Assembly: GCA_022560025.1 (NCBI GenBank)
Contig: JAFISE010000036.1
Coordinates: 160,745-224,744, forward strand
Source of the DNA: Stagonosporopsis chrysanthemi
Taxonomy: Eukaryota; Ascomycota; Dothideomycetes; Pleosporales; Didymellaceae
Reading direction: 5' to 3'
Length of the DNA stretch: 64,000 nucleotides
Of the stretch, positions 56,204 through 64,000 are shown piece by piece (position 1 is the first letter of the stretch; each line of letters begins with the position of its first letter). The notes beneath the pieces were generated by a model, which saw nothing but the letters and a program-made list of their open reading frames with translations, was not told the DNA's origin and made no database searches. The position numbers and the translations under genes are program-made.

Positions 56204-57971
56204 TCAATCCCTCAAAAACATCTTGTAACTCGCGCTGTCTGTGACCTCCTTATACGGATATCCAATTTCCCCAAGGAAGTCAGTCAGCTTCGCACTCTCT
56301 TCTTGCTTGCACTGAATGCCCGCTAGAATCTTGGCAACATCGCCGCCGTAGTTTCTGTAGTGGAAGAGACTAATGTTCATGCCCGGTTGCATTGTGTTCA
56401 AGAATTTGTACAGTGCACCTCCCCGCTCCGGGAACTCGAACATGAACATGTGCTCGTCGGCGGCGGAGCTACGACCGCCCACCAAGTAACGGATGTGTGA
56501 TTTGGCAAGCTCGTCCTGTGACAGATCGGTTGCGGTCATGCCTTCGGCGGCAAGGCGGGCCATGAGATTGGGGAGGTCACGAGAGCGTGTGGCGGCCTTG
56601 AGTTCAACACCGACCAGGATGTTGGCTTCTTGCGGCCCAGAGTAACGGTAGCTGAACTCTGTTACACCCATGGGATGGATGGTAGAAACCAGTTTCGCGA
56701 AAGCACCGGGTTTTTCGGGGATAGTGACAGAAAGAAGCGCTTCCTTGTTCTCACCAAGGGCAGCGCGCTCAGCAACAAAGCGAAGACGGTCGAAGTTCAT
56801 GTTGGCACCGCTTGCGACGGCGATAAGGCCTCGCTCGCGATCAGGAGACGGGTTGCGGCTGACCCACTTCTTCAAACCAGCAAGAGCCAGGGCGCCAGCG
56901 GGCTCAACAATTGACCGCGTGTCCTCGAACATGTCCTTGATAGCGGCGCATGTCTCATCGGTTGTGACCTGGACGACCTCGTCGACAACCTCCTGGCAGA
57001 TGCGGAACGTCTCCTCGCCCACGGTCTTGACAGCAGCACCGTCGGCGAACAGACCAACTTCCTTCAGCAGCACCCTTCGCCCAGCCTTCAGCGACTCGAC
57101 CATGGCGTTGGCATCGTACTGCTCGACGCCGATGATCTTGACGTGGGGGGCTATGCGCTTAATGTACACGCCAATGCCTGCAATCAGACCGCCGCCGCCG
57201 ACGCAGCAGAAGATGGCATGCAGGTTCTGCAGGTTGGTCTGGCGCAGCACCTCCAAGCCGACTGTGCCCTGCCCAGCAATGACGTATGGGTCGTCGAAGG
57301 GCGGTATGGAGACGAGGCCGTGCAGCTGCTCGAGGCGCGCAGCTTCAGCCTTTGCCGCGTCGAAGTCGGCGCCGTGGAGGATGACGGAGCCGCCGAGGCG
57401 CGAGACGTTCTTGTGCTTGATGTCGGGGGTGCCCGAGGGCATGACGATGGTCGCGGGGATCTTCAGGTGGCGCGCCGAGTAGGCAACGCCCTGGGCATGG
57501 TTGCCGGCGCTGCAGGCCACGACGCCGCGCCAGCGGTCCTTGGGGTCGAGGTGGGCCATCTTGTTGTAGGCGCCGCGCAGCTTGAAGCTGAAGACGGGCT
57601 GCAGGTCCTCGCGCTTGAGCATGACGTTGCATTCGAGGCGGTTGCTGAGGTTGGTTGCGTGCGTGAGCGGCGTCTCCTTGACGACTTCGTAGACGCGCGA
57701 GGTCAGGATCAGGCGCAGGTACTGCCGCTGCTGTCAGGCCGCTGCTGCAACGTCAATTGGCGCGGGGACCTACATCTGGGTACCCGTTTGGCAGCAGGAA
57801 CGCCTCGGGGACCACGCTGCTCTTGTCCTTGGTCTGCTCGTTGGGCGGGCTGGGGTTTGCCGTGTACTCGGTGAGCGCAAGCCCCGTCTGCTTGGGCGTG
57901 CGCGGCGAGCTGAGGCCATTACTGAGGTTGTCGGGCGTTGTCGGCCGCGAGTAGTCTTCTATTGCTGCCAT
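56204..57971 (-). CDS. ILV1: threonine dehydratase (threonine deaminase)
   Basis: Two exons, 57971-57774 and 57721-56204, separated by a 52-bp intron, give 571 residues. Ilv1 converts threonine to 2-oxobutanoate, the first step of isoleucine synthesis, in mitochondria. The PLP Lys is in PVFSFKLRGAYN; VACSAGNHAQGVAYSA and the glycine loop CCVGGGGLIAGIG bind the cofactor. Two ACT-like regulatory repeats (LSVTIPEKPGAFAKLVST; MFMFEFPERGGALYKFL) at about residues 390-570 mediate isoleucine/valine control, by family knowledge. The N-terminal ~60 residues on the first exon are Ser/Pro/Thr-rich and not a clear presequence. The initiator is MAAIEDYSRPTTP. Confidence 0.96.
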
Positions 57972-58364
57972 TGTGTGTGCTGTGTGGGAGAAAGCTTGCG
58001 GCTCGCAGCTCTTCATACTAAAATTTGGCCGTCACAGCGATGAGTCGCGCGACGCCTGCATCGGAGGCAGGGATCGCCTGGACCACCCCGGCGTGGGGCA
58101 TCCTGCGGGGAGACGTTTGCATGTCCGGCGTGACGCATTCGTGCGTGCTCCAGCAATGCTGCAAGAAATGCATCTCAAAAAGGGCGAATTCTTTGCGAGT
58201 GCAGTTGTTTGGGTGCTAAAAGCGCTGCATGGCGAGGTCCCAGCATTCCAGCCTTGCACGCCTGAGCCCTTTGACGGATGCAGCAGGCACGGAGATAAAC
58301 ACGGAGTAAAGTCATGCCCTTTGGCCTTGTTCAACAACTGAGTTCTGTTCTGCACGACTCAACA
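57972..58364. other. gap, no gene seen
   Basis: Between the Ilv1 start and the stop of the hydrolase, both minus strand. No coding signal. Confidence 0.5.
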
Positions 58365-59375
58365 TTACCCAGACAAGAACTCGAGCACCATCGAGTTGAA
58401 CCTGTCCGGCTGTTCCCAGTAACACCAATGCCCGCCCCACTCCACTGCCACGCCCTTTGCTAGCCCTTCGCCCGTGCCTCCATTGGCCAACTCCACAACC
58501 TTCAGCGGCCCAGCAGCAGGGAAACATCCACTCCTTGTACTTGCGACAACGAGCGTCTTCGTTGTACTCCCACTGGCTTGGCCAAAACTCTGCTGAATAG
58601 CATCCCGCCAATCCAGTGCCGTGTGATCAGCCATCAGCTTGCCGTACCACCAGCCATCGCCCTTGAGCGCTTCGTTTAGGAAGAAAGCTTCATCATCCTG
58701 CCATTCTTTGGAGTCTTGGGCTGGGTCGCCGGGTTGAGGGTGCCATCTATAGCCCAGACAAGCGGCGATGGTGCCAAGATGTGCCATCTTTGGGTCGCTC
58801 CCCAGCGTGCGTTGCAATTCTGCAAGAGCCTGAGGATTGTTGAGTCCTCGGTTGCCGTAATCCGAGCCCCAATCTGACAAGTAGTTCTGCAACGGTGCCT
58901 GGTCAACGTAAATCACATGTGAGAATGACTTTGAGCTGAAGAGTTCGCAGTAAGACCTGTCGTGTTGTCAGTCGCATATGTCCAGTACGTCGCCAGCTTG
59001 CTGTACCAGATGATTGCTGCTCCCAGACTTGTGCCAATTGCCGACACCTGTCCCTCAGGCAACTGTAAATGCTCGATCAAGTTCCTCAAGTCTAGTGCTA
59101 AACGCGCAACGTGGTATCCACTGCGTGGCTTTTCAGACTCGCCATGCCCGCGTAGATCAGGAACAATGACATGGTATTTCTCTGCCAAAGTAGAAGAGTT
59201 CTTCTTGAACACCTGGCCCGAGCCCGTGAAGCCATGGAGCTTGAGGATTGGTCAATGCATGTCCTCGGCCATAAGATGCGGGTGAAGTTCCTACCAGGAC
59301 CAACGGAGCGCTGCTGACAGAGCCGTGAGTGGTGTAGTGAAGTTCTACTCCGTCGTTTGCTTTGAAAGTCGGCAT
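58365..59375 (-). CDS. alpha/beta hydrolase
   Basis: Three exons, 59375-59295, 59239-59007 and 58956-58365, give 301 residues. Family hallmarks: oxyanion loop LKLHGFTGSGQVF, HVIVPDLRGHGESEKP, nucleophile elbow IGTSLGAAIIW, and His motif WGGHWCYWEQPDRF. The acid of the triad is not at the usual place: after strand six the sequence is VVASTRSGCFPA instead of a G..D motif, so another residue must serve or activity is altered. Class fits esterases or haloperoxidase/epoxide-hydrolase-like enzymes; substrate is unknown. The last exon junction gives WSYCELFSS. No signal peptide, so it is cytosolic. Confidence 0.85.
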
Positions 59376-60164
59376 GGCTATGTTTGGTTCAGGACTGTAG
59401 GTGCATGGGAGTTGATAGTCTCAGAACATGACTGAGATCGACCTCTCCACTAGTCTGAGAGGGGTAAAGCGCTCAGATTTGCGCGAGCCTCAACGTTCTG
59501 TAGACTGCGTATGTATCTGTCATCTTGCTGTCCGAAATATCTCGACCTTCAAATCTCGATGTACTGTTCTCTATTACTTGTAGACGTGTTGTCAAGATCC
59601 TAGAATGGAGACTCGAGTTAGCGAGCCACTACGCAAAGGTCATGCAACGACACTTCTCTAAGCGGTCGCCCGTACACTCGACTCCTTCTCGCAGCCGCAT
59701 GGCCATATCATATTGCTTCAATACACCAGCCAGACAAAGTGCAAGTCGAAAACCACGTCCATACTGCAAAGTCGCTCCTAGTTCAAACTCGAAACTCAGC
59801 ATGATGACACCGCACGCGCTTCGGTGCTGCAGCCACCGACATTCGGTAGACCTCAGGACGTTGATCGTACCTGATGCTCTTTACAGACTCACAATTGTTG
59901 TGCGATGTTGTTCGCAGATTTGTACCCCGGCCGTACATCTAGCTCCGATTTGGGGACATGCGACCAATCAGATACGATGGTAATCACCCGCATGGTCGTT
60001 CCGCGCGTTTGCGGGGCCACCAGGTTGAGTCTGCCGACTGCGGCAGCGTAGTCCGGCAGAAGGTATATCCTGCTATTTAATGAATACATTCATACACAAC
60101 AAAACATATAAGCAATCGAGGGGCCCTTCTTGAAATCACACCTCCAATCGACCAAGAACTCACA
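59376..60164. other. divergent promoter region hydrolase / FAH
   Basis: 0.8 kb between two head-to-head enzyme genes. No recognisable protein or RNA. The last 60 bases form an A/C-rich leader before the FAH ATG. Confidence 0.5.
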
Positions 60165-61120
60165 ATGGCACCTAACTGGGACAGACTCATTCGCTTCATC
60201 GCCACAGACGGCCGCGAACTGCGGGGTCAGCCCATTCTTCCTTCGCCAGACTTTGATGTCGGCACAACCACAGAAGCCACAGGCTTGAAGGCCAAAGTCA
60301 TTGATGTGGCAAATGGCGACATCTTCGATGCAGCCACCAAGGTCATGGATGAGGAAGTCACAGTGAAGAAGCTCCTTGGGCCCGTGACCGTCGACGAAGT
60401 CCCCATCATTCGATGCATCGGCCTCAACTTCATCAAGCACAGTAAGCACCCCCCCCCCCCCCTCACCCGGAGCCACAACGTCAATTAACCCCCCCACCCG
60501 CAGTCCAAGAAGGAGGCCGCACCCTCCCACCCCACCCCAGCACATTCATCAAAGCCAACACGTGCCTCCAGGACCACGAAGGCCCTATCGTGATACCCAA
60601 GCTAGCGCAGGACAACCAAGCCGACTACGAAGGCGAGCTGTGCTTCATCATCTCCAAGGACTGCAAGGACGTGAGCGAAGCCGACGCATACGACTACATC
60701 GGCGGCTACCTGTGCGGCAACGACGTGTCGAGCCGCAAGTGGCAGCGCGACCCCGCGCTCGCGGGGACGGTCCCGCAGTGGAACTTCTCCAAGGGGTTCG
60801 ACACGTTCGCGCCGCTGGGGCCGCAGCTCGTCAGCACGAAGGTCGTCCTGGATCCCAGTACGCTGACGCTGCAGACGAGGGTCAATGGCGAGCTGAGGCA
60901 GGATTCGGGCATCGATGATCTGTGCTTTAAGATTCCCACGCTGGTTGCGTTTAGTAGCCAGGGCACGACGTTGAAGAAGGGCACGGTGGTGATGACGGGG
61001 ACGTGTGCGGGGGTTGGGTATGCGATGAAGGAGCCGCAGTTTTTGAAGCCGGGGGATGTTGTCGAGGTTAGTGTGACGCCGGGGATTGGCACGCTTAGGA
61101 ATACGGTTGAGTTTGCTTGA
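60165..61120 (+). CDS. fumarylacetoacetate-hydrolase family protein
   Basis: Two exons, 60165-60441 and 60504-61120, give 297 residues. The FAH fold hydrolyses or decarboxylates beta-diketo acids; related fungal proteins include oxaloacetate decarboxylases and ureidoglycolate lyase-like enzymes. Conserved residues: RCIGLNFIKH across the splice, FIKANTCLQDHEGPIVIP, acidic metal ligands in DYEGELCFIISK, CGNDVSSRKWQ and GFDTFAPLGP, then VMTGTCAGVGYAM near the end. Short N-terminal domain (WDRLIRFIATDGRELRGQP) is family-typical. The 62-bp intron contains 14 consecutive C. Substrate is unknown. It is divergent from the alpha/beta hydrolase, and the two might be co-regulated. Confidence 0.88.
60449..60462 (+). 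repeat. C14 homopolymer inside intron
   Basis: 14 uninterrupted C in the intron of the FAH gene (60442-60503), three bases after its GTAAG donor. Such tracts are slip-prone and could affect splicing or sequencing accuracy. Confidence 0.8.
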
Positions 61121-61416
61121 TTTTTCAGAGGGGTTGGGGGGCCGGAGAGGGGTGCAAGATGATCAAGATTGGAGGGGTTATATAGACACAGATGTGTACA
61201 ATACTAAATAATCAAGATGAAAATGTTCAATAGTTCAGCCTACGAGGAATTGTGATAAGAAATATAGCTCCCTTCGAAAGCCAGCGCCAGGAGACCACTA
61301 CATCCACGCAACAACGAAAGACACATCACCAGTGGATGACAGAGCAAGATTTGTGGACAGAATGAATGAGCCTCTTGGCTCGAAGAAGGGGTATCATTGT
61401 AATCATCAGAGTGCTC

Positions 61417-63685
61417 CTAAGCTTTTCGTTGCCGCTTTTTTGCTTTTGATAACGCTGCAGATATCGCCGCAATATCTGCTTCGACATCATCGTCATCTTC
61501 GCTCACGTCATCAACCTCGGGAGTCTCGAGCGAGACACCACCGGCGAGCTCTGCTCCATCACTCTCGTCGTCATCCTCATCGACCTCATCCTCATCGCTG
61601 AAGCCATCAAAGTCACCGTCGGTCTTGTCTGCCTCGTCTTGAGAGGCACCAGTGGGGTCGGCAGTAGCGGCAACGCTTTTGGCGGCCTCGCTCTCGGTGC
61701 CACGCTTCCTCTTCTTGCTCATCTCGCCGAGCGCACCGTCTCGGCCCTCGACGCCGACAGCCGGTGCTGCCTCGCCCTCCGTGTATGGGGGCGGTGTGAA
61801 CCAAGGAAGCTTTCCTCGAATCCAGTCGTTCAGGACCATCTTGGCAGCACCTTCAATGTCCGCCTCACCACCTTTGAGCAGACGTCCGCTCTTCCGGCAA
61901 AGGATCTCAAGGAATGTGACGGCGTCAGTGGCAGGCTCCTTCAACTCGTACGTTCGCTGCAGGTACTTCGGCTGTACCCGTTTGAGAACTGTTGGGATGT
62001 ATTGCGCAGGGTACTCGACGTTTTCGACTCGGACACTGCCTCTCAGCAGCAAGTCCTCGTCTGTGTCGTTCTGGTTTGGCGGTACAATACCCGGGCAGTC
62101 GATCATGTAGATCCTCTTCATGAGTGTGATGTACTGCCAGACCTTGGTCTCGCCAGCAATGGGCGCGACAACGCAGACCTTCTTCTTCCTTAAGGTGTTG
62201 ATGATGGACGATTTTCCAGTGTTGGGGTAGCCGACCATACCGACAGAGATCTGCTTGCGGTCGCTGTGGAGAGAGGAGAACTGGCGGAGGAGGGCAATGA
62301 GGGAGCCCTTTCCGAAAGAGTTGTTAATGTTGGCGTGGAAAGCTGCGTGTTGTTAGAACTTGTGTTTGCAGGAGAAAGGAGTGGTACGTACCCAGAGTGG
62401 GGAACTCTTGACTGAGATGTCTGACCCAGGCAGCCTGTGATGATGTTAGCCATGTCTCGATGCTACGTTGCAAAAGCGATGCTGAAGACGAGGCATGTGT
62501 GAAGCGTTACTAAGAGGACCGCCACAAAGATCCGCCAGGCGGAGTCGGCCCTCAACTCAAACAGATCACTCTGAACTCTGGCGACAGCAACCAAAACGGA
62601 AGCCGTCAACCCGCAGCCAAGACGGCATTAGGAAGGCGAGTCGTTCTTAATCTTCCCAGTTTGTAACAGAACCAGTTCATGAAAGACATTTCGCGAGGAA
62701 AAGAATAGGTCCTTGACTTAAAATGGGGAATGAAGATGGGTGGAGGGGGAGGGGGGGGGGGGGAGGCATTGATGGTGGGGGTATACTTACTGCTACCTTG
62801 GAGGGCACCAAATCGACCTTGTTCAGGACGAAGACCAGATGCTTGTGAGGAGCCTCGGTGCGGATGTACTTTTCCACACTGCGGCAACGTGTGCCGTCAG
62901 GGTCACGGGCGTCCAGGACGTGGAGGATAACGTCGCTGGAGTCAATGACCTTGTAGAGCTCGTTCCAGATGCGCTTGGAGGTACCCTTCATGAAGATGAA
63001 CTCGCGGGCGGTGGCCAGGTCGCCGTCCTTATTCTCCTCATCGGGCTCACCAGAGGTACCGGACAAGAGTTTTGCCTGCTCGAGACGCTCGGTGTAGCTC
63101 TCGTGCATGGTGTCTGTGCGGGCGGCAAGGTCTTCGATGGAGCTGAAGTCGAGCTTGGGCTTCTTACGCTGTGCCTTTGTGCCGAACGTCTCTGCGAAGG
63201 GCTGCGAGGAGACGGCAATCTTGGCGGCGTGCTGCTTGAGGCCATTGATGTTGCCCTTCTCCTCGATCAGGCTCATGGGCAGCTTGTTGCGCTTCATGAG
63301 GAAGGTGGTGGGGTTGGAGGCCTGCGCCTGCACGGCGGAGCGGAAGGAGTCGAGGGCGTCCTGGGAGATGACGCGGGTGTTGTTGAACCACTTCCTGTTG
63401 GGCTCGACGCGGGCGACGGGCGCCTCGCGCGACTGGTACGAGGCGGCCTTGGTGATGTCGCCGGACGCGTTCCTCTGGGCCTTGCCGTCGGTGAGGCGCT
63501 TGAGGACCTTGACCTTCTTCGCAGAGCTGGGGGCGAGTTAGCAAAGTGCCCTCGGGGTCTCAGGCTGCCGTGCGGCGGCGCGCATACCGGTAGAAGTTCT
63601 CGCCCTTGACCTTGACGTTGCCCATGCCATCGCCCGTCTTGCCCTGGCGCTCCTTGCGGGCAGCCTCTTTTTTGCCGGAACCCAT
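61417..63685 (-). CDS. NOG2: nucleolar GTP-binding protein Nog2
   Basis: Four exons, 63685-63588, 63526-62791, 62434-62392 and 62342-61417, give 600 residues. Nog2 is a circularly permuted GTPase on 60S pre-ribosomes that must leave before Nmd3 joins for export. Order of motifs is permuted: DARDPDG and G4 LNKVDLVP come before G1 GYPNTGKSS, then G3 DCPGIVPP. The N-terminal MGSGKKEAARKERQGKTG and PNRKWFNNTRVISQDAL belong to the family. The C-terminus has acidic runs (EDEVDEDDDESDG) and ends KAKKRQRKA, a nucleolar-type tail. The second intron is 356 bp, much longer than any other here, and holds a G-run. Ipi3 near the other end acts in the same pathway. Confidence 0.95.
62743..62763 (+). repeat. 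G-rich run (G13) inside Nog2 intron
   Basis: Plus-strand GAGGGGGAG followed by 13 consecutive G, inside the 356-bp second intron of the minus-strand Nog2 gene; on the sense strand it is poly-C. Potential G-quadruplex on the plus strand. Confidence 0.75.
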
Positions 63686-63720
63686 GGTTGCTGTGTGCGG
63701 CGTGCCGTGGTGGTGCAGGA

Positions 63721-63778
63721 AGAGGGAAGAGGGAAGAGGGAAGAGGGAAGAGGGAAGACTGCAGACTGCAGACTGCAG
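63721..63778 (+). repeat. two 7-bp tandem repeats upstream of Nog2
   Basis: Five perfect AGAGGGA units (63721-63755), then an AGA link and two CTGCAGA units plus CTGCAG (63759-63778). They lie 36-93 bases upstream of the Nog2 ATG, in its leader or promoter. Both arrays share a 7-base period although their sequences differ. Confidence 0.85.
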
Positions 63779-63955
63779 CGAGCGACAAAAAAGTTGGCGA
63801 AAATGGGCTTGCGGACTCCCATCGGGCGTAGCGCGCGCTTGGCGACTTTTTCGCAGCAGACGGCCGCAGCGGGCAGCAGCGAGCGTCTCAGCGAGCATCT
63901 CAGCGGGCGACCACCACGACCGACCGCCCCCGCCGCCGCCGCCATCGCAACCGCA

Positions 63956-64000
63956 ATGCCGCCCAGGATGCCCGTCCGCGCCCCGTGGGCTGCGCCGGCG
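63956..64000 (+). CDS. possible start of a further gene, cut by window end
   Basis: An open frame from the ATG at 63956 to the window edge reads MPPRMPVRAPWAAPA, Arg/Ala/Pro-rich like a mitochondrial presequence, and would be head to head with Nog2. With 15 codons it is only a suggestion. Confidence 0.2.
   Translation, partial: MPPRMPVRAPWAAPA

Noticed and set aside
1..64000. tRNA, 5S rRNA or spliceosomal RNA genes
   Set aside because: I scanned for B-box-like GGTTCGAATCC and known RNA cores by eye and found none convincing; a covariance search would be needed to exclude them.

Overview
This window is nuclear DNA of a filamentous ascomycete (Pezizomycotina). Most genes carry several short introns of about 45-60 bp with GT..AG borders. 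The gene set is fungal: eisosome Pil1, Rho3, a HET-domain protein, a Sam37-type import factor and two-domain ACT threonine dehydratase. One DNA transposon shows the TpA-rich decay expected of repeat-induced point mutation (RIP). A dothideomycete is plausible, but I cannot name a species. Exon joins below were read from the sequence and checked by reading-frame arithmetic; they are not transcript-supported.

Layout. 0.4-7.5 kb: a PIN-domain RNA-decay-type protein, a secreted tyrosinase with a one-base frameshift, and the ribosome-assembly WD40 factor Ipi3. 9.8-15.4 kb: an otubain deubiquitinase with a His-rich N-terminus and COP9 signalosome subunit 2. 16.5-21.2 kb: Rho3 GTPase with three micro-exons, a head-to-head ribosomal protein pair (eL21 and uS4/S9), and a sugar O-acetyltransferase. 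21.7-23.8 kb: a dead Fot1/pogo-type transposon with terminal inverted repeats and TA borders. 23.9-36.3 kb: a GH5 endoglucanase, an RRM/RGG protein, Sec61 gamma, a DCAF11-like WD40 protein, a HET-domain protein and an aminoglycoside-phosphotransferase-fold protein with an altered catalytic loop. 38-42.5 kb: Pil1, a Sam37/metaxin-like protein, and a conserved-looking fungal protein of unknown function.

42.5-49.6 kb is a 7-kb gene-poor tract holding only a possible short transcript with a 34-codon ORF. 49.6-63.7 kb: a two-domain beta-hydroxyacid dehydrogenase, a broken C-terminal fragment of a GH2 beta-galactosidase, a secreted GH17 beta-1,3-glucanase, an ankyrin protein with a two-base frameshift in a GT tract, threonine dehydratase, an alpha/beta hydrolase, an FAH-family hydrolase and the nucleolar GTPase Nog2.

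Two themes stand out. The housekeeping genes (ribosome assembly, ribosomal proteins, CSN/CRL4-linked factors, protein translocation) look intact. The accessory genes (tyrosinase, GH2, ankyrin, transposon, APH-like) carry frameshifts, truncation, RIP damage or lost catalytic residues, as if the accessory set were eroding. I found no secondary-metabolite cluster, CRISPR array, rRNA or convincing tRNA. No single previously undescribed system is evident. The best leads are the decaying accessory genes, the asymmetric transposon ends, the micro-exons and GC-AG introns, and the small proline-rich ORF in the gene desert.
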